From the NCBI GenBank assembly GCA_003194525.1, contig NBIV01000076.1:220669-284668 (forward strand): DNA of 64,000 nt, written 5' to 3'. Both the position numbers and the translations under genes were made by a program. The stretch comes from Gracilariopsis chorda (Eukaryota > Rhodophyta > Florideophyceae > Gracilariales > Gracilariaceae). Numbering within the stretch: the first letter of the stretch is position 1; the number at the start of each line of letters is the position of its first letter. The notes below the pieces were generated by a model. It did not search any database. It saw only the letters and a program-made list of their open reading frames with translations, and was not told the DNA's origin. Shown piece after piece: positions 1-9,942 of this stretch.

Positions 1-29
1 ATAACTTATTTTAGTTTTGACCAGAAAGA

Positions 30-464
30 ATGCGTTTGCTGAATTGTAGCGAGGCCGTGGAGAACGAATTCATTCGCGTTCTGTGGGAGTGCTGTCAACG
101 AGTAGGAAGTTGTTGTCGAACGGCTAGTCAGTTCAGACTTTCCCAACGCAGCTACTCTCAACCGATTCAACAAGAGGGTATCCACATCAAGCATGTTGCG
201 TCGGTGGATGTGGAAGCGTGCGAGTTTCTCGACTTGTGTCACGAGGTCCTTGAGAGTGCGATATCCCCCACACCCGTGTGGAAACATTATGCACGGCCCA
301 CTCCGTATAATAATGTCAATGCATATCAAAGACAAAATCAAAAGTGCATCGACACTGAAGTTGCAATCGGTGGGGGATACTCGTACAATAGCAGGCTACC
401 AGGGGTGCCCCGGCTACAAGAGGGCGAACGATGTCCCACGTTGTTCATGCAGGGCGATAGCTAA
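30..464 (+). CDS. Hypothetical ORF, 144 aa (doubtful)
   Basis: An ATG-initiated ORF of 144 codons that is identical in the second copy (49707-50141). I do not recognise a family. The opposite strand is open over much of the same stretch (6-341, 111 codons), so the coding strand is uncertain. No signal peptide or membrane segment is visible. A short Gly-rich stretch near residues 113-119 recalls class II synthetase-like folds only superficially. It may be chance open frame or part of a gene that begins left of the window. Confidence 0.2.
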   Translation: MRLLNCSEAVENEFIRVLWECCQRVGSCCRTASQFRLSQRSYSQPIQQEGIHIKHVASVDVEACEFLDLCHEVLESAISPTPVWKHYARPTPYNNVNAYQRQNQKCIDTEVAIGGGYSYNSRLPGVPRLQEGERCPTLFMQGDS

Positions 465-2342
465 AGGGTTACCTTCGAAATTTTCTGTTGTTTGAGGTGC
501 CTTTGGTACCGTTGGTACTTCTGGCATGAGTTTTGGGTCCATAGCTAGCTAGTACTGGGCGGCTCCTAAAATTTGTTTTCGCAAATAGGGTGCCCGCAAA
601 TTCACCAATTCAGTAATTTTTGATTGTGCTCAAATTGCGAAAACCGGTGGAGACTGGCCATTGTCGGAACTGCTGCACGCTTTTTCTCCCAATTTTGGTC
701 ATGAATTTCAGTGTCGGGGTGGTTGAGGGTGCTGACACGTATCTCTCAATTTGGTATTTGCAGCGAGGGCACAAATTGATTTTTAGGAGCCGCGCTCTAT
801 TATAGCAAATAACTGTTCAACATCAAATGCGTCTGTTCAAACGTTTTACTGAAAAACAGCATTCTCCTCCGATTCCGCCGGAGATTACTGGCGGTCCGGC
901 AGAAGAGCTGAGCCGAAGCAACCTTTGCATTTCATATTCTTTTGAGCACGACTGTAAATTTCGCACGGAAAAAGAATGCGAGCTCTTTTCGCATGCACCG
1001 GGCCATATGCATGTAGAGGGAAGAATACACCTTTCTGTTGTGTTGGGGGGGAGGGGTGGCGTGGGCGGGTTGTCGCGATGCAGTGCTTGGTTGAATAGTG
1101 CCACCCACCGTATTGAGCCCCCACAATCGCTTTGCTCAAAAATGGCGGGATGTGAGGGGTTCCGAAACAGGCCAGTTTAAGCCTCATTAACGGAGCAAAG
1201 GCGTATCGCTTTTGTAGTTGCTGTTTGCAGCGAGCTAGTCGCACATTTGTTCATGCTAAACGTCGTGCGGGATCATCTCGCACTCCTCAGCTGCCTATCA
1301 CAGAGATGCTCGAGAAAACGTCTTTGACTTCCATCTCTTCTGAACTGAACAGCGCGCAATTCAGTATAGTGCCAAGCACATACCCGTGTACGGGGGTAGC
1401 ACTATATCGTAATAATCTTGGTCCGAACAAATTTGCTGCTTCTCATCCCCAGTAATCCGCACTCATTACAAGTGGGCATAAGAATCTGCGTGCAGTTTTT
1501 GTGTACGCTTGGTACCAAACGTACCGTTTAGGTTTGCACACTTGGTGCATACCACTGACACATTTCCGCGCGAGCGTCAACAAGAGCGGGCGTCAGCACC
1601 CGCGGACAGTTCAAAGCACTTGCTTACTCCAAAGATCGCACAGTACCGTTCTATCCTCCATGTGAACTCAGTTCATCTTCTAGCGCACAGTACAGCTTTG
1701 CTCCCCCATCTAAACTCTTGGGCACGTGCCTCCTCCGCTCCTTTCTTCAGTGTCATCTCGTCGCAGTACAGGATGTCTAACCTTATACCTTTCGTAAGAA
1801 GAAGAAGAAGAAGAACCCCTTCGTTCTCGTCCCGGAATTGATTGTTCTGCTCACGTTTCCGTGTTCGAAATGCATTTTTGGTGCTTTGCCAGTGCGAAAC
1901 ACCAGATGCTTTTCGAGGACTGACTTTCGTACCTGAAGCCAGGATACCATCAGAATCAAGCAAGGGGCATCACTTCTATAGGAGATTGCAACACGAAGCA
2001 TAAGCAGGGGACGCGCTTTTCTTAACGCTTCTGGTCGCACTGCACTACTTTCTCTTCAACGTCGAGAGATATGAGCTGAGCTGGATCGCAAACAACTGCG
2101 GACAAGATGTCTTGGAATATGTGGTTCGCTGCTGGATTCAAGCGATATCTATGGCATTTCTGGTAACAATAGACGCCCAAAAGACAGCCGAGAGAGTGCC
2201 TAAACACAAAGACACTCTTGTCATGGGGGATGCAGAAATGCGCACTTCTTGAGCAGTGCGGTTGAAACACTCTGTCAACACCGCAACAGAATAAAAGACC
2301 GTCGACTTCTGCGAAAAGAACTGCACTCCTTGCAGTTTGTAT
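465..2342. other. No convincing gene; short GAA tract
   Basis: About 1.9 kb without a recognisable gene. It holds a GAA microsatellite at about 1798-1815 and several short overlapping ORFs on both strands, for example 1509-1841 plus and 1673-1963 minus, none of which resembles a family. Part of it may be UTR or promoter for the flanking minus-strand genes. Confidence 0.5.
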
Positions 2343-3077
2343 TTACCACTGAAAATATTTGCCCATTAGTGTAATCCGAGTATACTTCGCAGTCCTGACT
2401 ATCTGAACACTTCCAACTTCATGGTAAGGGCACCCTGAAGCTGGCTGATGGCTTCCAGGATCAAAGAACAAGTGCAGGTCTCCATCCGGATTCACTTGAG
2501 GCGACTCCTTATCCCTGACAAACACCTGCACTGCACCCTTCTGGGCCACTTTCTCACCCTTCCAGCCTGCTATCAAACCAATCCTGGTGAATCTCTTGAT
2601 GAAATTTCTCTCCAAGTCAGCTTCTAGATCTAACTCAAACCACTCTCCACCATTATTTGAGATGTCGTTGCCCAAAAGCTCAATCACTTCATTATCTGCG
2701 GCACAATAATCTCCATATCTTGTTCCCTTCAGCTTAACAGCCGAGGCCATGTGTCCATACGTGGGATTCCATTCGAAGTGTATAGTCATCGTGGCTTTGT
2801 CAAAATCCTCATTCTTCACGACAATTGAATTTTGGGGAAGTGCACATTCGTAACCCGTCACACCGTCCTCAGTATGGCATCTCTGTGTCTTGCAGAGACC
2901 CAATACCGCTTGACTGTGACATTGTCGGATGGTTTGATATAAGGCGTTACGCGATGAGATGCACTGGTTCGGACAAATATGTACCACCGGTATGACGTCC
3001 CCTATGCATGTCACGAAGAAGTGAACCGAAAGTAGAAAGAAGAAGGCGATACTCATTTTCAAAGGATTGCTATTCAA
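2343..3077 (-). CDS. Secreted Cys-containing protein, function unknown
   Basis: A 244-residue protein with an N-terminal signal peptide: a hydrophobic run of Phe and Leu after Met8, then a cleavage-like site near residue 26. Met8 is an alternative start (base 3056) and would give a more typical signal peptide. The mature part has an N-terminal Cys cluster with several paired-looking cysteines, then a beta-rich Trp/Tyr/Phe-containing region. I do not recognise the family. The intact copy at 52021-52755 differs at about five residues (His to Tyr, Gly to Arg, Glu to Asp, Asp to Ala, Lys to Arg), so the frame is preserved and the gene is probably real. It presumably acts in the secretory pathway or cell wall, which is inference from the signal peptide alone. 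Confidence 0.7.
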   Translation of the reverse strand: MNSNPLKMSIAFFFLLSVHFFVTCIGDVIPVVHICPNQCISSRNALYQTIRQCHSQAVLGLCKTQRCHTEDGVTGYECALPQNSIVVKNEDFDKATMTIHFEWNPTYGHMASAVKLKGTRYGDYCAADNEVIELLGNDISNNGGEWFELDLEADLERNFIKRFTRIGLIAGWKGEKVAQKGAVQVFVRDKESPQVNPDGDLHLFFDPGSHQPASGCPYHEVGSVQIVRTAKYTRITLMGKYFQW

Positions 3078-3330
3078 GAACGATGGTTCGGGCTTGAAAG
3101 CTCACTGGTCGTCGCAGAAAAATTGAAGGCCGGTAGCGCATATAAGCACTTCTGAAAATGAACGTTCAGGCCTTCCGCAAAATCATTGTCACAGGGACAT
3201 GCCTTGTGCCATGAATTTGGAACAAATCGTTCAGATTCGCGATGATCGCCGAGATCTGATCAGGTTTTCAAGAGACTGCACTGTCAAGAACTATGCGCTG
3301 AATTCTTCGGTTGCACTTGTTTCTACCATC

Positions 3331-3790
3331 TTACCATGATTCATAGTACAGTTCAACACCATGGTGCCTATTACTTTTGAAGATTATGACGTAGGTGGCT
3401 TTCTGATACGCTGGCAGCGTGAGCTTGATTCCACTCTGATTCAGAGCTCCCGGAGCATGATGGAAACCAATCAAATGGTGCAGTTTATTAAGAGATATCT
3501 CAAGCACTTCTCTGAATGGTACGAATGTAGTTTGCATTGTAACGTTATTTGCTGCAGCCCCTCCTTCAGTCCAAGCCACAGTCCAAGCCACCGATGAACT
3601 CCGCTCGAATATCTGTCGCTTTGGTCCTCTCAGTATAACTAGACTTTGGCGGGACAAAAAACCTGTAGTACTGGAGCTGCTGTCGATTGATGGTCTTTGC
3701 TAGCGCAAGGTGCGTTGTAGAAACCGCCGGTGGGCTAGTTGTCGAGGATTTACTGATATTTTTTGCACCGGATACTAGAATTCTCGCCAT
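3331..3790 (-). CDS. Hypothetical minus-strand ORFs, possibly one frameshifted gene
   Basis: Two overlapping minus-strand ORFs lie here. One runs 3790-3566 (74 aa, starting just inside the 3' end of the glycosyltransferase gene) and one runs 3657-3331 (108 aa). Both are identical in copy 2. At their overlap there is a 12-bp tandem repeat (about 3573-3596) that keeps frame. They could be two exons or a late exon of the upstream gene, but I see no decisive splice pair. A plus-strand ORF (3361-3597) is also open, so coding is uncertain. No family is recognised. Confidence 0.25.
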
Positions 3791-5805
3791 CTAGCCGTGC
3801 CATAGCTCCATGCAACTCGTCTGACGTTAATCCCATGCTCTAGCTTAACTTCCACTTGTTTAAGCATGGCGCACCTTGCCAGGAACCTTTCCGAGTTGAT
3901 TTCCCTGGTCATGATTCGGAGTGAGCCATTCCTGTGAATTTTTGACGTTTGCAGTAGCCAAGGGAATAAATCGTGACAACTCAAAAGTCTGGTCATATAC
4001 CTTCGAGGACCTATGAAAAACCGATCATTCATTCCATAAAACGAGTGCCTTTTCCCTGAAGCGACTGCATTTTCCCACCACGAAGCGTTTAGTCTCTTCA
4101 TAAACACAATATCCGGCCTAACTCGAGCTATATAATCATACTTGCGACCTATCTGCCTTTCTCGATGGTTAATAAGAGATAGACAAGTACGCATATCCCA
4201 CAACTGAAGCAAGTAGTTCTGAACCTGGTCATCGGTGGAGAGCGTTCCGTGAAGCAGCTTTTTTGCCCTTGCTTCTCTTACGACGACCTTGAGCCAGTTC
4301 TTGTGAATTTTGGGTTTCGTTGAAAAACGAATTGTAGTTGCATTGAACAGAAACGCAGACGAAGAGCGATCATCCATTGGAGTAACGACGAATACGTCAA
4401 AGAGAGGTATTGCACTGCGCAAAGTGGATATAATGTTAAAGTGCGTGAAGGGCGCAGACCGCATTTGCCCGGTCAGGCACACTGCTGTTGATGGATACTC
4501 GTTGACCAGCGTTGGAACGTGTATCCTCGTTCGCGCTATTTCTAAGACAGGGAATTTTTTCAGAGAACTCACGGCTTCCTGCACAGAATCACGGCTCAAA
4601 ATGTTATTGGTGGCCAAGTAATTGCATATGTATTCAAACACTTTTGGTAGAGTGTGGATTTGTTTAGGTACTGTGAGGTTCCTCAAGTACAGAACGGTAT
4701 TTTGTAGAAGCTCTTCCGTTGCCTGAATGATTTCACTCGTTTCTATCGAGTTTATGACGTCCAGGGAGGGATGCACAACCAGGAGGGAAGAGTCTGATTC
4801 CCATAGAACCCGCTGAACTATAAGCCCACCAATTATGTCGTCATAGATTCTATCTGCTGTGTTACATTTTAGCAGCTGAGAGGCAAGCGCCCAAAATGCG
4901 TTTCTGTTGTACTGCACGGGTGACCTGGGAAGGGGGGCCAAGGCAGGAGCAAGGAAAGCAAGGGCTTTTGCTTTGTTGATTTCTGAGGTCTCATGCCCAT
5001 GAACACCGCCTAAAGATTCTTCACGTTCCTCATTCTCTTGAAATCGCGAGAAAAACGGGTGGCAATCGTAATTTGATGTAGGGAGGTGGTGAATGATGGG
5101 AAATGAGACGGTCGAGTTTATAGATGGAAGTGACTCAAATGGGACCGGAGGATCTGGTTCATTGTTGAACATACTGAGAATTGGTATTCCACGAGTATAA
5201 ATTCTTTTTCTGTGAAGAATAGATGCAGCATTCGTAAGGTACCTGGACTTCGGTGCAATCCGAATTTCGGCTGAAATGAGCTCGCTGAGCAGCAAAGAAG
5301 AGGAATTGCCGACAAGATTTTGAGAAACGTCCCCCTTTCCAACTCCGTACTTTGAGGTATAAAAGTATACGTCATCGTTGAGCAGTATGACAGTCATGGC
5401 ATTTTCAAGAATAAAGCTGTAGTACTCGTGACTGGTTCCCCAAGAAGTGAGGTGTATATGCCTAGCGATAGGGTCTTCCAGTTCATATTTGATTTCAAAC
5501 AGCAGGCATACATCAAGCAGTTCTTGAGAGAACTGTCTGAGGAACAGCTTGAGGCTATGTTCGGACTCTGATCTCCCGATGAGCCAGACAGGGGCTGCAC
5601 ATGATAGATAACTTGCTGGATTTGATCTGAACTTGAATGAAGTGGCATGGTACATACATGCTATTGATGTGATTAGAAAGAGTAGGCAAAGAATCAAATG
5701 TTGGATGTATGTACTTGCAGACTTGCTGCAAGACCGAACGCTGCGAACAGAACCTGGTTGCTGTCGCCACGGCATGATACGAGATGAACAAGCGGCTCCT
5801 CTCAT
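3775..5805 (-). CDS. DUF288/STELLO-like type II membrane glycosyltransferase
   Basis: A 676-residue single-exon protein. A short basic N-terminus precedes one transmembrane segment (residues about 34-53), the layout of a type II Golgi protein. The middle region (about 290-400) has the DUF288/STELLO pattern: an Asn-x-AFWAL-like motif, then an Ile-Tyr-Asp-Asp stretch and a Val-Gln-Arg-Val-Leu-Trp block resembling the family's conserved 'DIWRGYW..QRLLW' region. The C-terminal third has a Cys-Leu-Thr-Gly-Gln-Met-Arg motif and a Tyr-Asp-Tyr-Ile-Ala-Arg-Val-Arg-Pro-Asp block typical of DUF7796-like glycosyltransferases. STELLO proteins in plants act in the Golgi with cellulose synthase; whether that applies here is unknown. 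The copy at 53453-55483 is intact with about three residue changes (Ile48Met, Gly to Ser, Phe to Tyr), which argues for a functional gene. Confidence 0.65.
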   Translation of the reverse strand: MRGAACSSRIMPWRQQPGSVRSVRSCSKSASTYIQHLILCLLFLITSIACMYHATSFKFRSNPASYLSCAAPVWLIGRSESEHSLKLFLRQFSQELLDVCLLFEIKYELEDPIARHIHLTSWGTSHEYYSFILENAMTVILLNDDVYFYTSKYGVGKGDVSQNLVGNSSSLLLSELISAEIRIAPKSRYLTNAASILHRKRIYTRGIPILSMFNNEPDPPVPFESLPSINSTVSFPIIHHLPTSNYDCHPFFSRFQENEEREESLGGVHGHETSEINKAKALAFLAPALAPLPRSPVQYNRNAFWALASQLLKCNTADRIYDDIIGGLIVQRVLWESDSSLLVVHPSLDVINSIETSEIIQATEELLQNTVLYLRNLTVPKQIHTLPKVFEYICNYLATNNILSRDSVQEAVSSLKKFPVLEIARTRIHVPTLVNEYPSTAVCLTGQMRSAPFTHFNIISTLRSAIPLFDVFVVTPMDDRSSSAFLFNATTIRFSTKPKIHKNWLKVVVREARAKKLLHGTLSTDDQVQNYLLQLWDMRTCLSLINHRERQIGRKYDYIARVRPDIVFMKRLNASWWENAVASGKRHSFYGMNDRFFIGPRRYMTRLLSCHDLFPWLLQTSKIHRNGSLRIMTREINSERFLARCAMLKQVEVKLEHGINVRRVAWSYGTARWREF

Positions 5806-6469
5806 CCTCTGACCCTTGGTGTATGCATGAATGCTCCATATACTCTGTTAGTCCGATAAATGTTTGCTTTGGTATTGGCTGCTAGAATAGGCTGCACCAC
5901 AATCGGAGCAGTGAGCAAATATCTGACTCCTGAGAAGCTGTTTCCGCACGCTGCATCTGTGCATCGCTGTGCCCATAAAAATAAGACTCTCCTGCCCGTA
6001 AAAACCGTTTATTGCCGTTCTTCTGGTTGACGATCTTAATGGCTTGGTAGAAAGGGATTTGATGCGAAGTATAAGCTTCTCATCGAGCCGTAGGTCACAA
6101 CCTTGTCGCTCACAGCTCAGTCCCAGCAGACTGAACGGTACCCAGGGAGGGAAATGGGTGGGAAAAAAAAACTTGAAACCAGCTACAAGGACTCTGAGGA
6201 CGATGCTTGGTCTGACTAGAGCGATGCGATCAATCGACATCGCTCACTGAGCTTGAGCCATCGTCGTCGCCGTCCACCAGAATTAAATAAATATTCTTCT
6301 ACGCATTGCTTGAACTTCTAGTGATTGACGATGCTTTTGCACCTACACGGAGTTGATTGTCAACCACACCATGCATCAGCCGTGAGAAGAAAGAGGTTTA
6401 TTTTTGAGCTGACTACTAAGAGTGTGTCACGTATGATAGCTCTTATGTGCATAACTTCAGCAAAAAACA
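5806..6469. other. Upstream region of glycosyltransferase gene with dispersed repeat
   Basis: Non-coding by my reading. It includes the probable promoter of the minus-strand glycosyltransferase gene and most of a dispersed 310-bp repeat listed separately. Minus-strand ORF 5848-6240 runs through the repeat and resembles no family. Confidence 0.5.
6011..6319. repeat. Dispersed 310-bp repeat, copy a
   Basis: About 310 bp that recur at 10255-10567, and therefore also at 55689-55997 and 59943-60256, with roughly 85-90 percent identity by eye. The shared block starts near 'attgccgttcttc' and ends just after 'cattcttctac'. It has no terminal inverted repeats or obvious target duplications. The minus strand of copy b contains an Asp/Ser-rich open stretch that is interrupted in copy a, so it may be a fragment of an old gene or a short retroposon. 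Confidence 0.75.
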
Positions 6470-7360
6470 CTAGCAGCATTGCATTAAGGCATACACAGGC
6501 CAATTGGAGCACTTACGGCAAATAAAGATGTAAACCGATCCGCAGTCTCCGAAGCACGTGTCTGATCTCCGCACGAGGTGGCACTGCGCGTTTCCGGAAG
6601 AGTCTCGTGGAATATCGGAGGGAGCCCATCTGTGGCCAGCCTCACCGTCACCGCTAGAAAGCGTGAGAAGATGGTCAGTGGAGGCATCACAAATACACAA
6701 CGGCGTGTACTCTTCCTGGACGTACGACACGAAGCCGCCTACCTTCGAACCTGGTGATTCGGCGAAGACACCTTCGTAAGCCCATGCGCGCGTCTCGGGT
6801 GGCAATTGCATAACTTCCATGTCATGCTGCGCGTTCTCGGCTAACCACGCGTTCACTTCCGCGAGAAGGGCTGGATCGGTGATCGGAGGGTTCTCTGTAA
6901 TGCGTTCGGGAAAGAGGCGGCACTCGCGCGGCACATTGCTCCATTCGGCGTAACGGTTGTGCTCGATTGCAGGCTGCCCAACACTATCGCGTAAGTCTTG
7001 TCGGCGGCGCCAGCATGCTTTCGCGTAAGGGCCGCACCCTAACTCTTCGTCATGTTCTTCCGGGCACCATATCAATTGGAAAATATCGGAATCCTCCGGG
7101 AACTCCATTTCAGGAAGGTCAGTCTTCGAAAGCTGCAGCACGGCCGCCATCGACATGTTGTGCTCTTCACACGCTGGCCAAGGCTCTTCAGCAGGCCAAG
7201 CTATCACGCCTCCCGTTTTAGAAGCTAGAACATCTGGTACTAATGTCTCTCGAGGGTGGAGCAGAACGGCAGTCTTCGTAGCCAGTGCGAAACGGGTAGC
7301 AACATCGGCTTGAGGGACGTAGGTTTTTGGGGGGAAGGAAATTACTCGCTGGGCTGACAT
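6470..7360 (-). CDS. DUF1963 (YwqG-like) protein
   Basis: A 296-residue soluble protein with the DUF1963 layout. An N-terminal segment leads into a Lys-Thr-Gly-Gly-x-Ile-Ala-Trp-Pro motif (about residues 48-56), followed by the Gln-Leu-Ser-Lys-x-Asp-Leu-Pro block. A central Pro-rich part follows, and the C-terminus carries the hallmark Phe-Gly-Asp-Cys-Gly-x-Val-Tyr-Ile-Phe-Ile-Cys motif, ending in Gln-Cys. The family is widespread in bacteria and eukaryotes and has no firm biochemical role. The ATG at 7358-7360 gives the full domain. In copy 2 the same frame is broken near the N-terminus by one inserted base (see 56148-57043). Confidence 0.75.
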   Translation of the reverse strand: MSAQRVISFPPKTYVPQADVATRFALATKTAVLLHPRETLVPDVLASKTGGVIAWPAEEPWPACEEHNMSMAAVLQLSKTDLPEMEFPEDSDIFQLIWCPEEHDEELGCGPYAKACWRRRQDLRDSVGQPAIEHNRYAEWSNVPRECRLFPERITENPPITDPALLAEVNAWLAENAQHDMEVMQLPPETRAWAYEGVFAESPGSKVGGFVSYVQEEYTPLCICDASTDHLLTLSSGDGEAGHRWAPSDIPRDSSGNAQCHLVRRSDTCFGDCGSVYIFICRKCSNWPVYALMQCC

Positions 7361-8764
7361 GGGCGCCAGTTTGCTTCGGCGTCTCTTTGATTAACGAGAG
7401 GGAGTGTCGGACCACGGCCAAATCTCGTGAAGGACAGAAAGAAAGGAGAGCAAGAAATGTAGGTCCCAAGTAGAGCTTCGCTGCGGCATATACAGTGTTC
7501 TCCGCGAGGCAGTCCGAAATGCCAACAAGTACTGGCGGCACATCGAAATGAAAGTATTACCAATACTGGCAGCACTAACCGCATTGGGGTCGAAGCTCAA
7601 TTCGGTGCGTGCATCCATCGCGTACCAGAAAGCGGACCGCTGAAAGGTTGTTTACAGCTTAATTGTCATCCGGATTAAGTGCTAGCAATCCGTTTCTGAC
7701 ATTATTTTTTTTTCTTACTGTCAGCCTTTTAGTCTAACAATCGCACAACAGAAATAACATAGTTGGATGATACCGTTTCGGTCATCAAGTATTCTGTGAA
7801 CTGTCCCCACAATAAACTGGCAGACTTCGAAAACCCGAGCAGGCCAAAAACGCATCAACTTAAGCGTTTTGAGACTGTCTCCCGTGGTCAGAGAGTTGAA
7901 ACTGGAGTAATGTATTGGACCTTATGTTGGTACAAGCTTGGCGTAGCTTTCAAGAATAGTTGATACGCGGAATCCAAGCCATGTAGACAGTGCTAGGTCG
8001 TCAATTTAGTCGTAGGACCAGAACGCGGGTCAGTTAGAGAACGTAAGAGCGAGCCATCTTCAACAAACGAGTCAACTATATGAAGCACAAAAACATAAAC
8101 TGCACATCGTATACTCATCAACGTTACTGTAGTACTAATTGACTAACTCTTCAAAGGCTATAGAACATAGTTTTGTGGCAGAATCTAAGCGTTTTATAGA
8201 ATGATAAGTTAAAACGTCAACTGTGTTAAGTTTCCATTGAGCTTTGCAGTTGGGTGGTACTATTTGCGTGCTTTTCCCTTCGTACTATGTCTATCTGAAA
8301 GTATTCAGAAGGCAATATATCACTACTAAGCGTCAGTCATCTTTATGCCAATAGAAAGAAACCTGCGTTAATCGGCCAGAATCCGGGGATCATGATATTT
8401 GTAGGTTTGCAAAAGTCAATGCTGTACTCCGATCGGGCCGCATCACGTATGTTTCTTGTCGACTTCTTGAATCGTTGATTTGGCTTGTCTAAGCATGTCA
8501 GTAAAATCAGACTAGACGCTGCACTTCATCTTGGTGAAAGTTTATTCTTCTGCAGCATATAGCTCGCAGTGCTTCTAACGATCCTAAACTAAACGGATTC
8601 AAGACAGATTTTAGGAAGATATGGTGTTTACATTGCAGCACTTTCAGATTTTTTTGCGCTTGTCGAGATCTTGCTTGAACGGCTAGGTTCCTGGTATTTT
8701 ATGCACTGCCTCCTCCACACCCGCTCGCAATGGGGGCTTAGCTTAAGCATAAGTAGGAATTCAT

Positions 8765-8813
8765 GTTATGCCAATATACATAGTCCGCCATGGACCATGT
8801 ATATGGGCATAAC
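8765..8813. other. 22-bp stem hairpin
   Basis: Left arm 8765-8786 and right arm 8792-8813 are inverted repeats with 20 of 22 positions paired around a 5-nt loop. The hairpin is preserved without change in copy 2 (58448-58496). The size would suit a structured RNA, a small MITE-like remnant or a protein-binding palindrome. The sequence does not distinguish these. Confidence 0.55.
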
Positions 8814-9144
8814 TTGAATCATGGTACACAGACAGGGATATAGATGCGTAAAAGTGCTATATGTAGCATCAGACCAATACTGCGTTAAAATTTTGCTTTA
8901 AGGTGCAGCGAACCAAAACATTTCTTGTCTCGTGAGGCATACTTTCAAAAACATTGAATAAGAAATCAGTTTTGATTATTAGAACTTGCAAAATCTTTAA
9001 GTGTCTATAGTGCCACTTTTTTGTAGTAAACCACTCATACAGACGTTTGTCACAGCAATGCTGTGCCAATCTTCAAGTTGCTTACCGATTGCTTTTGAAC
9101 ATGACTGTGAAAGGATCGCTGACTTTTTGCATCGAGTCACACCT

Positions 9145-9178
9145 TACGTAGTATCTACGTTCACGTAGATACTATGTA
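9145..9178. other. Near-perfect palindrome with 2-nt loop
   Basis: Arms 9145-9160 and 9163-9178 pair at 15 of 16 positions around the dinucleotide TC. The palindrome is present unchanged in copy 2 (about 58829-58862). It is a possible cruciform or binding site, with no known role. Confidence 0.6.
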
Positions 9179-9567
9179 GCCTATGTTCGAGAGATGTTCC
9201 GGAATACGTGGACTGAGCATGGCATCCTCCCGAAACCTGTTTTTATTGAAATGGGTTCAACCCAATCGTTTCAAGCTTGAAGCTGGTACTACTCTTCTAC
9301 AAGATTACATAAAAAGGAGTCTTCTGGTCATTCATTATGTATCAAACAGTGGTCGGTAAACAATTCCTAAGTAATAATGGCCATATTCCCACAATAGAGT
9401 AAAGACCATTTGTTTAGATCTCGTGATCGTCGTAAAGTGAATAGGCTGTAAAATCGCTAGTCGCATACTTTGCCTCATTTTTTCCTGCACTTTTCCTCGC
9501 GCTTCTTCTTTTTCTTCAGCATCAATTTGAACTTGCACTTTCGGCACTTCATCGTCTTGCGCGTCTT

Positions 9568-9942
9568 CTAACAACCCTTTCTTAAGATATGGCCAGAAAT
9601 GTCGAGGTCTGTCAAAGGATTAGTCGGGGTCAATGGAGCCTCAATAAACCTTGAAAGAGTTAAAATATACTTGGTCAAGACAGCTCTTTCCCTCAAATGA
9701 CTCCAAAGAACGTTCATCCAAGCTATACCCCGACAAGAGGTCTTCGAGCCGGGCACAGTGTTCAGCGCTTTCACCATTTAACCTTGTTCGCACGCACATC
9801 GCATCCCTGCGGTAGGCGGCATCGGAAAGGGTACTACACGGCTCAGAGTCCTTTCCTCGGTGTCTGGCAATGTGAGGCTTGCCCCCACGGAGATGCGGAA
9901 AAGAACGTGAACCACCACAACGGTGATCAAGATGGACTTCAT
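9568..9942 (-). pseudogene. Small secreted ORF, frameshifted in this copy
   Basis: Starting at ATG 9942, the minus strand encodes a hydrophobic signal-peptide-like N-terminus (Lys-Ser-Ile-Leu-Ile-Thr-Val then Val/His/Leu). The frame shifts about 100 bases downstream relative to copy 2: one base is missing near 9831 ('aaagggta' against 'aaagggata') and one is extra near 9705 ('ttcttt' against 'ttctt' in local orientation). In copy 2 (59253-59600) the frame is continuous, but the equivalent start codon is ACG. The C-terminal part ends in the same residues in both copies. Family unknown. Confidence 0.45.

Larger units (their letters stand above)
7361..9567. other. Long AT-rich stretch without recognised genes
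   Basis: About 2.2 kb. Near 7391-7618 the minus strand has two overlapping short ORFs upstream of the DUF1963 gene. One could be a 5' exon, because a GTTAGT donor lies near 7577, but I could not find an in-frame acceptor. A 66-codon minus ORF at 8869-9069 is identical in both copies and resembles no family. Two long hairpins (8765-8813 and 9145-9178) are listed separately. Minus-strand ORF 9335-9574 is Glu/Lys-rich and adjoins the small secreted ORF. Confidence 0.5.

Noticed and set aside
30-464. Possible class II synthetase-like (HisRS or GCN2 type) motif
   Set aside because: Only one short Gly-rich match, with no catalytic motifs and an open opposite strand.
1798-1815. GAA microsatellite as a coding Arg/Lys tract
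   Set aside because: Simple repeat inside overlapping short ORFs without other support.
8869-9069. 66-codon minus-strand ORF identical in both copies
   Set aside because: Short, without a family match, in AT-rich DNA. Identity is expected because the whole segment is duplicated.
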